The notes: a model not told the origin generated them from the sequence alone. A stretch of 64,000 nucleotides of DNA from Ilyonectria destructans (GCA_020740775.1 JAHEWK010000017.1:372001-436000), one strand, 5' to 3'. Counted from the stretch's first letter, positions 1-10,733 are shown. Numbers and translations: made by a program.

Positions 1-1340
1 GCGTCTGCAAGGGCGGAGAGGACGAGGAGACCAGAAGGCGCCGTGCCCTGCTGCCCAGTCGGTCTACACACCTGTACGCACACCATCATCACTTGCTGCA
101 TGCCCGCCAGGTGTCGAGGCCGGAGGAGTCGCAGGCGGTGGTTTTTAGCCCCGACGGCGAAAGGGCAGAGTTCGAGTATGAAATCCCTGCGGTGAGTACT
201 GCCCACGCATTTTGACCGGGCCAACGACTGACGCTCTTTACTCAGCACGATGCGGTTGTTAAGTTGGATAAAAGCCTTTCGAGCCTCCAGGTAACGGCTG
301 AATTTGAGACACCCGGTGATTGCTCCGACTGGAGGCTGAAACAGGGCGGGGGAGTATGGAACTCTCGCAGGATAGGCTTTCAGAGTACGTCGCCCCTATG
401 CTGTCGATGCACTGACACTAACAAGTTCGATCAGCCGAGCATCCCCTAGACAAGAGCATATTGAAGCGATTCTTCCTCGCCGCAGCCATGGGAGAGTACG
501 ATGACTACTTTGTGCTCATGTGATGTACTAAGCTACTTGCTAACTCGGATTTAACAGGCTATGGTCTGGCTCTGAATCTTTATTTGGCCCAGTGCCCATA
601 CAATTCTTCGAAGGAATTCTGACAATAGGTGCTAACCACTTCGACTGGCCGGAAATCCCTGGCAACCCAGACTACGACGATGGCAACCTGTTCAGTCGTA
701 TCATGGAGTGCTTGGGCAGCCAGACAAATGATATGAACTTTGCCGTCACCATTGGAGAATTGAACTGGGTTAAAGGCAAGGTACGTACCTGATGGAGACG
801 TCCAGGGGCAAGGGAAATATCAAACTCACGCTAATTCTTTCCTCTTTCTTTCTACAGTTTATGGACTTTGAAGACCCTATTACGGAAACCAAGTGGGGAA
901 AACAGGCTCAAAACAACATTGATTACGTCTTGGGGATCTTGCGGGCGGGTGTCGCCACGTTTGACTACATGAACTCGGATGGCCCCGGCCCCAACCTTTA
1001 CAATAAATTGTCGAATGTCATAAACGACATTCTGCTGCAGATGGTATACGCCGAGAATCTGTTCGAAAGAGAACACCGCGACATCCAGATCAGGATAGGC
1101 CAGTTCTTCTTGGAGTGGCTAAAGGACTATTACGGCCAAGTGACAATTAAGGCCCAAGCCTTTCTTCGAGGGGTAATAAAAGAGGTAAAGAATAACTGGG
1201 AACCACAAACGGGTGGGAAGGCGAAACAGGTCATGGAAATTATTAGTTCGTTGGAACCCCGGATTGCCAACCTCCACATCAGGACTGACTGGGACATCTC
1301 TATTTTTGACGTAGATGATCCTATGGATACGTCAGAATGA
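1..1340 (+). CDS. Partial (3' end) killer-toxin-like chitinase tail protein, family uncertain
   Basis: The gene enters from the left edge, so start and N-terminus are missing. It can be spliced in frame through introns at about 192-245, 385-434, 496-557 and 781-857, ending at TGA 1338-1340. Conserved stretches are an ETPGDC motif, LDKSILKRFF, a VPIQFFEGI block and a helical C-terminal region with VLGILRAGVATFDYM and FFLEWLKDYYGQV. The same blocks, in the same order and with an intron at the same place, occur in the reverse-strand copy near 4680-5640. From memory, this arrangement resembles the region C-terminal to the GH18 domain in large fungal killer-toxin-like (subgroup C) chitinases; no catalytic domain lies in the window, so this is inference. 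It converges on the gene at 1419-2219. An unrelated secreted family is the alternative. Confidence 0.6.
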
Positions 1341-1418
1341 GGCTGGGGACTTTATAGTCTGGCATTTAGCAAGCTTTGTAGCCTATAGCTATCATTAATT
1401 GCGTCCTAACACCAACAA

Positions 1419-2219
1419 CTACTCCTCATTTCTTACAACCTTAAACATATGCCTCTGGGCACTGTAGTAAACGAGTCCAGGCCGGACTTCGGAGCAGCCG
1501 CCAGTTGGGAGGGCTGCGTCGTCTCCGGGCCAAATATACTCGTCGAGGTCTTCCTCTGGACCGTCAAAACGCAGGACCCGATGAGGGTTGAACTCGGACA
1601 TCATGAGCGAATGCCAAAGTTCCAGCAAAGATCCCGTTGGGATCCTCATCCAGCCCCAGTAATCGCCACCCTCTTCCCAGGTGTAGGCAACTGCCTTGAC
1701 GATAAATTCCCCCCTATCAATGTCTTTGAGCACCGCCTCATCGGCGACAAGAACGAAGCGAAAATGGCGTCCTGCCATTTTTTCCCCCGCTTTGGGTTGC
1801 TCAGAGAGGCACACCTCTCGAAGCTGGGGAATATCGAGGCCACTGAGTAGGGATGGATCTTGACGAGGATCAAGATGGAACAACTCCTTGAGGCGCTTCA
1901 GATCGGCCATATATTCGTCTTGGTGTTGGTATATTCCGAACCAGGAGCGGCTCTTTCGTCGCTCCACGTCGTACTCGTATTGTTCTTTGTCTTTGAAGTA
2001 TCCAAGCGCGAGGTAGGTTTGCCGCTTCAAAGCATCGAGTAGCATATCCCAGTGCTCGTCAGATTCAGGGCTATAATATGTGCGGTAGATAGTAAAGCCC
2101 CAGTTGTTGTAGTATCTGAAGCTCTCTTGGAGCGTCCTATCAATCTGTAACCTCTTGGCCCCAGGCTCCGTACGAGGAGACTGCCACACGAGCTCAATCA
2201 TGTCCGAGACCGATGCCAT
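1419..2219 (-). CDS. Uncharacterised fungal protein, NWGFTIYRTYY family (copy 1)
   Basis: Single-exon ORF of 266 codons from the ATG at 2219; an in-frame upstream ATG at 2249 would add 10 residues. Function is not recognised. Visible signatures are NNWGFTIYRTYYSPESDEHW near the N-terminus, a LKELFHLDPRQDPSLLSGLD block, FRFVLVADEAVLKDI, and a WGWMRIPTGSLLELWH block near the C-terminus. There is no signal peptide or membrane segment; the protein is acidic and rich in aromatic residues, so probably soluble. A clear paralogue lies at 3816-4622 on the other strand, sharing all these blocks in order. I have the impression that this is a large lineage-expanded family of hypothetical proteins in plant- and insect-associated fungi; no biochemical role can be claimed. 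Its stop is about 80 bp from the stop of the convergent gene on its left. Confidence 0.8.
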   Translation of the reverse strand: MASVSDMIELVWQSPRTEPGAKRLQIDRTLQESFRYYNNWGFTIYRTYYSPESDEHWDMLLDALKRQTYLALGYFKDKEQYEYDVERRKSRSWFGIYQHQDEYMADLKRLKELFHLDPRQDPSLLSGLDIPQLREVCLSEQPKAGEKMAGRHFRFVLVADEAVLKDIDRGEFIVKAVAYTWEEGGDYWGWMRIPTGSLLELWHSLMMSEFNPHRVLRFDGPEEDLDEYIWPGDDAALPTGGCSEVRPGLVYYSAQRHMFKVVRNEE

Positions 2220-2414
2220 CTTGGCAGTCTTGGCGTTTTCTCGCAGCAAGGTTGTTCCGGTAGTGCGGTGTGTGTGTTGGTAGGGAAAAGGAGAAGGTGA
2301 CTCGGTTGGCCAGGTAGTGTTGCCTCTTTTATCATTCCCGCCTTAAAATGCTATTGCGTTTATTAGGATATTATGCCTTACGTAATTTTAGTGATTTATT
2401 TCAGGCTTCAGGTA

Positions 2415-2895
2415 CCCATGTGCCCAAATCATGCCATGTTGGACAGTGTAAATGACCTGATTTGCGTTGGTAGCTGCTGTAACGCAGTCTGTTCCTCCAG
2501 GCTCGTCTGCTTCTCTAACTGGCCGTAGATGACTTGAGAAAAGGTGTAGTGCGGCCGGTTGAAGGGGATGATATTTCCTCCGCCGAGAGTGTGCTCGAGA
2601 GATGCCAACTGGACGGCGTCCATTTTAGCCGCCTAGTCAATCTCGTCCTGCGAGGCCGCAGTGAATGCCGGACCACGGAATCTCCTCTTGCCGATGCAAC
2701 GTAGACAAAGGGGCCTTTCCCATAGCCACGAAAGTAGATGGTGTCTTTGGTCCTGTACTTCTCGACAAAGCCAAAGTCGAGGGCGAGCTGGGCGAACTTG
2801 TCTAGATCTGGGTGCTCGAAGTAGACAGACGCTATCCGCGACAGGTGGACCTTGAGCGGGTCCTTGGTGATGGGCTGGATACATATATTCGGCAT
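2415..2895 (-). pseudogene. Broken VOC-superfamily (glyoxalase/dioxygenase-like) gene
   Basis: Reading from ATG 2895 gives PLKVHLSRIASVYFEHPDLD and then DFGFVEKYRTKDTIYFRGYG with GPFVYVASARG, the typical N-terminal half of fungal glyoxalase-fold dioxygenase-like proteins. Near 2690 the frame must change to continue through FRGPAFTAASQDEID. That frame then meets an in-frame TAG at 2633-2635 (CAG expected) and resumes as AAKMDAVQLASLEHTLGGGN and FSQVIYGQ before a further stop near 2429. Family members carry a second half with more metal-ligand residues, which is missing or unreadable here. One frameshift, one C-to-T type nonsense change and 3' loss make this a pseudogene. It sits at the centre of the inverted duplication, between the two NWG-family genes. 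Confidence 0.75.
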
Positions 2896-3815
2896 GGTGG
2901 CTTCATGTAGATCCTTAGCAGCTTTTCAAGAAAACTCAAGAGAATCTGGAGCAAGATCGGCATATTCAAGTATGTCGGTTGACAAGTGAGACCAGACAGC
3001 TCACGCGGCTCAGGAGGCCGCCTCAACATGCTCATCAATAACGCGACGACAGCGATCGACTGGACGCGGACGAGGCCGCAAAGTCTTTAGCGTAAACATC
3101 TTCGCCATGATGCGTCTCTGCCAGCTATTTATACTACTACTGCGCATCGCTCCTCGAGGCTGCATTGTCCAGATCGACAGTTCTTCGTCCATCTCTAACT
3201 CGCTCTACAGAACCGGTTCGTTTCCCGCAGATTCCAACGTCATCTCTTGGATACTTGTAGGAATAATGTTCGCTGAGAGAGTTAATTGACCCCGCGGAAG
3301 CTTTGAGAGGCATTTGGGTGAGTATGTAAACCAGATCTCATGCTTGTGGGCGCGAACATACTGTATTAGAACAGCGGATTGCAGACATATAAAGCAGCAT
3401 CGTGTTTTTCGATAGAATCTGACCTTATTATAGGTGGCATTCCGGTTGACGCATGCTACTTTCATCGCGAGATAGAATCACTCTTTTAAAGGCTTCACGT
3501 CAAACTAGGGCTGACAGGGGTCCCTTTGCCATTAAGACTCGTCCAGATTGGCTTTGAGAATCGACAAGGGGAGCGTCACCGATACGGCTACATTGTTATT
3601 CGCCTGGAAGTATTCCATATGGTAGTATATTCTCATAAACGGAATAGTAGTTTAAAGTGGGAAGGATAAAATAGCCAACATTAGGCGAGAGACGCAACAT
3701 CTCTTCTCTTTCTTTCTATCCACACTGCTTTATTCCTTTACAGCTTCTACACGACTTTCTGAACTGCGCCAGGAATCATCTTTTTTAATCTTGTGATAGC
3801 AGCAACACGCCGACG
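2896..3815. other. Intergenic spacer at the centre of the inverted duplication
   Basis: About 0.9 kb separates the dioxygenase pseudogene from the forward NWG-family gene. Short ORFs exist on both strands but none shows a recognisable domain or a convincing coding pattern. The last 150 bp, with pyrimidine runs such as CTCTTCTCTTTCTTTC near 3701-3716, look like a promoter and 5' UTR for the gene at 3816. Confidence 0.5.
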
Positions 3816-4622
3816 ATGGAGCGGACAGCTAGAATACGCGTAAGAGCGCGGAAGTCCATCAAATTGGAGTTCAACATATCGGAAATAATTGATCAAGTGT
3901 ACTGGCCTCCCTGTCCGCCCCGTGGGTCTAAGCAGGAAGAACCGGATAGGAAACTCCCAGAGAACTTCAAATACCACGAGAACTGGGGGTATACTATTTG
4001 CCGTACATACTACGGCCCGCACTCCGACCAGTATTGGAATATACTCTTGGGAGCCCTGAAGCAACAAACTCTCCTAGCGCTTGGATACTACGAAGATCAA
4101 GATGACGATCAGGAAGATTTGGAAAGAGTCAAGAAGCTATTCCACCTGGATGCTCGGGAGGATGCGTCGCTGCTTGAAGGCCTCGACGTTCGCGGCATTC
4201 GAGAAGTATGCATGAAGGAGGACCCCTGTGACAGGACCATGGCGGCGCACCGGTATCGCCACGTCCTCCTCGCTGACGAATCCGTACTTAACGACATTGC
4301 CAACGGCGAGTCCATCGTCAAGGCGGTGGCCTTCGAATGGGAGGAGGGTGATGAAAACTGGGGTTGGATGCGGATCCCGACAGGCTACCTGCTGGAGCTT
4401 TACCATTTGCTTTGGTTTTGGGATGATCATCGTTTTAGAGCTCTGCGATATGACGGCTCAGAAGAGGAGGGTCTGGAAAGATACATTTGGTCCGGGGAAG
4501 ACTCGGCCCCCCCAACTAGCCAGTGCTCCGAAGTGAGGCCTCTTTTCGAGCACTATGAGGCTCAGCGGCCAATATTTGGTGTGCACAGACCGAGCATACT
4601 GAAGAGAAAGCAACGCGACTGA
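3816..4622 (+). CDS. Uncharacterised fungal protein, NWGFTIYRTYY family (copy 2)
   Basis: Intact single-exon ORF of 268 residues, paralogous to the protein encoded at 1419-2219. Shared blocks, in order, are ENWGYTICRTYYGPHSDQYW, KKLFHLDAREDASLLEGLD, IREVCMKEDP, YRHVLLADESVLNDI and NWGWMRIPTGYLLELYH, followed by a YIWSGEDSAPPTSQCSEVRP tail block that also matches copy 1. It lacks the KDKEQYEYD...FGIYQHQ insert of copy 1 and ends in a basic tail (LKRKQRD). The N-terminal 30 residues are unrelated to copy 1 and arginine/lysine rich. No signal peptide, membrane segment or catalytic motif is visible. It converges on the truncated chitinase-tail copy, as copy 1 converges on the partial gene at the left edge, so both were probably copied as one unit. 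Confidence 0.8.
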   Translation: MERTARIRVRARKSIKLEFNISEIIDQVYWPPCPPRGSKQEEPDRKLPENFKYHENWGYTICRTYYGPHSDQYWNILLGALKQQTLLALGYYEDQDDDQEDLERVKKLFHLDAREDASLLEGLDVRGIREVCMKEDPCDRTMAAHRYRHVLLADESVLNDIANGESIVKAVAFEWEEGDENWGWMRIPTGYLLELYHLLWFWDDHRFRALRYDGSEEEGLERYIWSGEDSAPPTSQCSEVRPLFEHYEAQRPIFGVHRPSILKRKQRD

Positions 4623-4679
4623 AGAGGACCCAACTGGTCGACGATGATAGTGAGGCTGCTGAGTTCGGCTTCTAAGTCG

Positions 4680-5640
4680 TTAACCGTTTTTAATATTATC
4701 TTTTCCTTCAACTACCTGACCTTCCCAATGTGATCTCACCGCGGCTGTTACCCTTTTAACATAATCTTTAGAATGTGCTCTCACGCTCTTGTAATAAAAG
4801 TAAACCCAATGGTACCAGAACCGGACTATCTTGACTTGGTTGTTAGGATATCTCGCGGTTTGAAGGTCTTGGGCGTACATCAACTGTATAGTGACGTCGG
4901 CGATGACGGCTAGTAAGTACCCGTTGAGGTTGGGGCCGGCTTTGGTGTTTATGTAGTGAAACATACCGACAACTGCGCGTAAACTTCCTAAAACGTGTTC
5001 TATTTTGTTTTCAACCTCGTCTTGCAGCGTGCTTTATTTAATATGATCAGCTCCTCGCATCATCTTTGAGAGGAGATGCACAGATTAGTGTCAGTATGGC
5101 ATGTTTCTACGAGGGGCGGATGTGCGTACTGATCCTCTAACTTTATCAATGTCTCTGATGGCGATGACGAAGTCATCTTGATGCTCTTTGCTGCCCAAGC
5201 ACCACATGAGACAGCTCCAGAGATTATCGATCTGCTTGCTGCGGATGCCAGGGAGGGGCAGCCAGTTCGCGCCAACACCTGACACCATGATTCCTTCAAA
5301 GAACTCTATGGGCACTGTGCCAATGCTGAGATCAGCCATTTTGCCAGTTGCAAGACTGTCGAAGACGAGTTAGTCAGCTGCCTGACGCATGACGGCGTAA
5401 GCTAGTCAATCGTACTATCCCTGGGGTGCATTGCCGAAGAAAGGTCCCATAGCGCTCTTGTCAAAGGGACGCTCGACTAGGTAATCAGAGTTATCAGTAA
5501 CAGTCTCGATGGTGAAACAGGGGAATGGAAAGGAAGTGCTCTGCATGTTTGGCATGCCCCTCTTGTAGATACCTGGGTGTATCCTCGCCTCGGCGCAATC
5601 GCCGGGGTCCAGAAACTCAAACGTAATCTATTTCTATTCT
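4680..5640 (-). pseudogene. 5'-truncated copy of the chitinase-tail-like gene
   Basis: Mirror-image paralogue of the gene at 1-1340. On the reverse strand one can read ITFEFLDPGDC, VERPFDKSAMGPFFGNAPQG, an intron, MADLSIGTVPIEFFEGIMVSG, a second intron beginning after DKVRG, then HVLGSLRAVVGMFHYINT and VKIVRFWYHWVYFYYKS, ending in IKNG and a stop at 4680. Each block has its counterpart in the left copy. Homology ends near 5640; beyond it is AT-rich DNA with no further exon, while the left copy already has coding sequence upstream of the equivalent point. I call it a 5'-truncated fragment, although the remaining exons can still be spliced in frame. A short functional protein starting at the ATG at 5339 cannot be excluded. 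Confidence 0.65.
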
Positions 5641-5842
5641 GCTAGCTGTACAGTTTCAAGCTGGGTTGTGATGTTAAACAATGTTCTTCAACTTAAAATA
5701 CCAAGAGCAGTTAAAAATAAGTTTAGTCAAAAATAAAAGTAGTATACTTCAAGTTAGTTAATTAAGGTTTTTCATTTGATATTCATACTATTATCATTAT
5801 AACACTTAGTCTTATACATTTCTCAAACTCTCTAGACTAACA

Positions 5843-7541
5843 TCACCCCTTTTGTGGCAGGTCAGGCAACTTTTTAAACTTCCCAGTCTGAAGGTCTGGC
5901 AATTTTTTAAACTTCGTACTTTGGCGGTCTGGCTTCATCATAGCGTTAAGCTGGATGGTGTTGTCTGTTGGGCCGGGACCTGTTGTGTTCTTGAACGAAG
6001 AACTCCGAACAGTGCTCAGGGCGCCCGGCACCATGTGTATCAGCGGCCTCAACGCAGGGAGACTGGCGCATATTAATGCGCATGATAGCTCGATGATGGA
6101 CCATATAACGATGGGTACATTGTCAACTTCGCGGTGGTGTCAGCGACTCAAGCTTCGAGGGCGGAAGCGAAACACTTACATGTTGTGTCCAACGAGTTCG
6201 CAAAGCTCACGAGGTACTTTAGGCGCACTAAAGTTGTTACGCACGCACTAATTGTATCAGTATACGTGCAACAGCCAAGGCAACGAAATGCAAGCACAAC
6301 TCACAATGAACCTATACTGAACATGAACAGCAGCGCTGCTTTCTTTCTCGGCCCAAGCTGCAGTTTCAAGAGTTCCGGGATGGGCATAAGAAGGAGGACA
6401 ATATCCTCAACAATGCTAAATGCAGCGCCGGCGTAGCCAATTGCAGTGAGGTTCAGACATTTTCCATCCAAATTCCGGTTCCAGATTGAGCTGATAGGCG
6501 TGCACTGGAAGATGACGAGGCCTACGAACACCAAGCTGTGGCTTAGCAGGAATACTGCAACCGCCCAGACTTGCATTCGAAAGTTGCGATTGGAGAAAAG
6601 ACGTGAATAGAGGGCGAGGATTGACCCTTTTGCCGATACTTGGATGAGGATGTAGAATATTTGCGTGACATAAAACATCTGCATGCAGATTAGTAGAGCC
6701 CATACTGGTATCTGCACATGACGAACCTGCAGGATAGTTTTGCCATTCACTACATGGACATTCCAATAATGACGACCGAATCCTAGGTTCGTGCCTAGAG
6801 TGAACTCGTCGTTAGCCGATGTTCCCTCGAACAAAGCACAATGCACTTACTCTCTATTTGCACGCCAATGAGGGCGGCGAGAAGGACCTGTTGGTTCGCA
6901 TCAGATCCGAATATCTGAGTATCGAAGGATTGATCTAACAGTTGCCATAACAGCCGTCCAATCATCCAGCCATAGTCTTTTGGTCACCATCCACCTCGCA
7001 ACGCATCGTAGGGCGACGATTGGAAATGCGAGGGCTGCGCAGGCGATGGCGGCCGTTTTGACCTCGCGACTCCGAGATTCGATGGGATACCCGGTACATA
7101 GTTGATTCGATATCGATGCGACGGCTGAGATGCAGGTTTCGTTAGAAGACGTATTGTGGTGGCAATGGAAACAGGGATATTGCAAAGGAACATACTGGTT
7201 TGGTCCTTGAACGCGCAAGAAAGCTGAACACATGCCGACACATTTGCTTGAATCGGGACGCTGGAGCACAAGCAGCCCGGTAGACCTGCTAGAGTACAGT
7301 CCCCGTTCTGGAAGATGAGAGCGAGGCATGATTGCTGTCAGGTGCCAATTAGTCGATGCAGACCTCTTGGTGAAAGATGACGTCTTACTGCACAGTCGGG
7401 TACCGAGGCTATCAGCTGGGTCAATTCGGCGGATTGCTGGCCGATGACGGAGGAAGGGAAAATGATACACCAGAACAGCAAACCGAGCCACGTATGCCGA
7501 TGCCAGGTTTGATATTGTTTTGACATGATGTATAACGGCAC
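5843..7541 (-). CDS. CFEM-domain, Pth11-like seven-transmembrane receptor
   Basis: A spliced gene starting at ATG 7541 or 7526. The N-terminus has a signal-like segment (WLGLLFWCIIFPSSVIG) followed by a CFEM module: VPDCAV, then after an intron QSCLALIF, GDCTLAGLPGCLCSS, NVSACVQLSC and a later NETC, giving eight cysteines. Downstream are seven hydrophobic segments, with VKTAAIACAALAFPIVALRC, FYILIQVSAKGSILALYSRLF, SIVEDIVLLLMPIPELLKLQ and LFMFSIGS. The gene continues through two further introns (LVRLKYLVSFANSLD; DNVPIVIWSIIEL) into a cytoplasmic tail. CFEM/Pth11-type receptors sit in the plasma membrane and are linked in plant pathogens to surface sensing and appressorium signalling; the ligand here is unknown. 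The tail ends in two near-copies of KFKKLPDLQTG, which is unusual. Confidence 0.87.
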
Positions 7542-9420
7542 GCTGTCAAAACAAAATGTCTGGGGATCTGGACGCGCCTTGCATAGGGCTGTTGAAAAAG
7601 GACGAAAGAATGGGGAGACAGGGCAAAACGTGCAACTCGCCGGGGTGTGGATTATAAGCTCATATTATATCCCCGAAGATGCCGTGCTTTGACATGATGT
7701 GACATGGTTAAGCGATCAATCAGCCATGTGGAAGGTGGAGATAACACAGCCCAGGGACTCGGCGTCGTCCATTTCCGGGCCGCCGGGTGGTATCCTTCAC
7801 CTGCTACGTCGTACCGGTAGTGCGTTTACTCCATCGTCAGACTTCCATTGCCACGCTATACTCCATTGCCACGCCGTTGCCACGCCGCACGAAGCACCAA
7901 CTTGAGAGAAGGGGCAGCTAGTTTAAGCTGTGTTTTAAACCTCTCACACTCCATAAAACAGATGCCAGTGTGCGAGCCCCTGCATGTGTAGTCACGGATA
8001 TGTCTGCCAGCTTTGGCTTGGTGCAGCCTGAAAGTCGCCGGTCCACTCTGCAACTATGGCCCAACGCGGTATTCAGCTCCGCTTCAGCCGCTACACGATT
8101 CAAGACCAGACACTTTGGGACCCATCGCGAGAACTTTGTGCGGTCAGACCTCCCTCGCTTATTTTCCCCGAGCAGTGGCGACGGCTTTCAAAGTTATTTG
8201 TAAAAGTGATCGCCCGGCATCGCTACCGCAATTGCGCAGGGAGTGCTCTATTACCCGAACCCCATGCATCCCATGACTGTGAAATTGTGATAGGGCTAAG
8301 GCCGCCGTTCATGCCAACACGGGCGCAATACCGCAAAGGGAAATGTCTACGTTTGGTTGAGACGCGCTCAAACGCCAAGATAAGTGGCGCCTTTACCCCT
8401 GGACCGAAGTCGCCGGCAACCGGATCTCTTAATAATGGTTAATGCCCGCCTTGTGGGTCGGTTCCCTTCCCGCGGGTGTCATGGCATGGACCGCTCGGGT
8501 GCGGATAATGACATCGGGTTGATCTCGGCTAAGATCGCGTCGGCTTGTTTCTCTCTGGCCGTGAGGTTCTCGACAATGTCTGAATGCCGCTTGTGGTATT
8601 TCCGCCCCGAGTTGTATTCAGTTCATGCACCCCAAGACAAAGAGGTGACAGGCCCGGTCTTCATTGGGAAGGCATTCCAATTGGGAGTGTCGCCGTGTAC
8701 TTCTGCACCCCACACTAAGCTAATCAAGAAGGAGCAAATTAGGATCTGCCATCTGCTTGCATGTGATTAGACTGCTATGAGGCGTAGCCTATTCCTATGT
8801 CTATGAGGAAATTGCTTCGTGGTAGTAACCGGACATATGAGCAAGATTGTCTATCCACCCCGAATTCTGTGTCTACTCTGTCATTTCAGCTGCTGGTCTC
8901 CTGTACTAATAGTGCGCTCGTGGTCTATCACACTAATAGAAGCGTTCTCTACCCCCGGACTTGTGCTCGCTGATCGCTCCAGCTAGGCGAAGTGACTATA
9001 CTTTGGCGGAGAGGAGAGAGCGATGGGCTGGTGGCTTTTTTACCAGGATGAAAGGAAGTCGACAAGTCTTTTCTAGATATTTGTAACATGAAGTTGACGA
9101 CATGTCCCCTCTTCAAGCCGGGCTATTCGACGATGGAATAGGCCACCCTAGTGACATGGGCGATGTGGTTATTAAGGGGACATGGTGGAGGGGTGTGGGG
9201 GCGTATGAATTAGCTTCCCTGGTCATCGATTAATCGCATTTCGTTTGCATCTCCATGGGTTATGACTCATTGAGATCATCGCATTCAAATAACCCGAGAC
9301 AAATATTCATTCTAGTCTAACATATCATGGTGCAAACACCCTCTACAAGGATAACTATCCAACAAAAGCACCAGTTGCCACCGTCTTTCGCATTCCACCA
9401 TCAATCTCATCTATGTTTCC
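7542..9420. other. Intergenic region, no supported gene
   Basis: Nearly 1.9 kb without a convincing gene. Several ORFs of 60-130 codons overlap on both strands (for example around 8056-8442 and 8384-8770) but none shows a recognisable domain, a plausible splice pattern or a paralogue in the window. The region probably holds the receptor promoter at its left end and the 3' flank of the C45-family gene at its right end. Short direct repeats (CCATTGCCACGC, CGCCGTTGCCACGCCG) occur near 7845-7890. Confidence 0.5.
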
Positions 9421-10733
9421 TCATGCCTTGAGCGGCACCTTCTGCTCCAACGTAAACTCCTGCAGTACTCCCTGGCAGGGAGGGCCCTTGCACACCGTCA
9501 CTGTTCGCTTCGGTAGGTCGTAGATGACAAAAGCCACCGTCATATTCTGCTTGGATGTATATCCAGTGAGGACGGCACTCGGTGTGTTCTTCTGGTTCAG
9601 GTTGGGATGGTTGCACAGACTCTCCGGGTAGGCCAGATGATCCGAGAAGGCCGTCTTGATCAGTTCGGGCGTCAATTTCCCTGCCGCGCAATCCGCTCGC
9701 ACGCCCTTCTCGGCCTGCCGGGCTCTGAACCAACTGCTCCCGCCGGGATAGCGGTCGAACACATCGTCGCGGCTGAGGAACTCGGGGCTGAGGAAGTGGT
9801 TGCTGTGGATGAGGTACCGGTCGTCAATATCTCCGTAGAACTTGTAGATGCGGCCTGGGGCGACTTCCATGGCCAAGGCGAATCCATCGGCCGTCGAGAC
9901 GTGAAGGTTTCCGGAGACATGGCGAGGGAAGGCATTAATTGCGATCAGGCCCTCGGCGTAGTTGCCGTATTCAAGAAAGACGCGTCGAGCAACGGAGAGC
10001 GGTAGAACAGGCTTGGGGTTCTTGACCTCGTGGTAGACTCCATCCTGGTCGATGTGGGAGACGGGCACGTAGTCCTCGCTTGATAGCAACGAATTCGCCG
10101 TAACTGACATGCCGGCCGAGTTCATTCCGCTGCGGATCAGTTGGCCAGCTTCGGTGAGGATAAACATTGAAGGACGATCTTCGGACGGGTCTGGGTGCAC
10201 CTCAAGGTAGATGATGAGGTCCTGGTTGTAGAGATGGCTGGACATGTCCCAGTTGTGCACGGCAAGAGTGCTGCCAGATGCAACTGCGTCGGGAGCAAAG
10301 AAGCCACTGGTGCACTCGTCGTGGCCGTTGAGTTCCTGTGGAGTCTTTCCGCCGTCCTTGAGTCGGTACATGCATCTGCCCAAGTCGTATCGAGCGTTGA
10401 GCATGATGACCTCCTCAACCGTCACGCCGGCGCCATCTGCAATTCCCCTCATTTCTTCAAGTCCGGTCGGGTAGAGCGTCTCGAACGCTGGGAGGTAGAC
10501 GGTATCGATGATTCTGGACGAAATGGACCTGCATCCGGGTGTTAGTTCCTTGTGTATACTAACACGGTGGCGCATTAGACAACTCACCAATCCGGTAGCT
10601 TCCCTGGAAGCTTGTAATATTCGATGTTGGCCCGAACTTTCTCGGCAACCTGAGTACCATGGGCCAAGCCTCTTTCGTAGGGTGTACCCCCGACGACAAT
10701 GTGCTGGTAGCACGACGGATTCGGAGCTTGCAT
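9421..10733 (-). CDS. Peptidase C45 / acyl-CoA:6-APA acyltransferase-like Ntn hydrolase
   Basis: Two exons: the start is ATG 10733 (reading MQAPNPSCYQHIVVGG) and an intron at about 10529-10587 restores the frame into SISSRIIDTVYLPAFETLYP, giving about 417 residues. GTPYERGLAHG and the LNARYDLGRCM block are typical of the C45 family. The predicted N-terminal nucleophile is the cysteine of HDECTSGFF, about residue 121. LAVHNWDM, GMNSAGMSVTANSL, HVSTADGFALAMEVAPG and IHSNHFLSPE are further family motifs. Relatives are proenzymes that cleave themselves before the cysteine; penicillin acyltransferase is the known fungal example, and most others are of unknown substrate. Here glutamate rather than glycine precedes the cysteine, and the C-terminus (PLKA) is not a clear peroxisomal signal. 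An amidase or acyltransferase role is more likely than penicillin synthesis. Confidence 0.87.

Noticed and set aside
9607..10545. Long forward-strand ORFs antisense to the C45-family gene
   Set aside because: They overlap a conserved spliced gene with clear motifs and show no domain; they follow from codon bias on the other strand.
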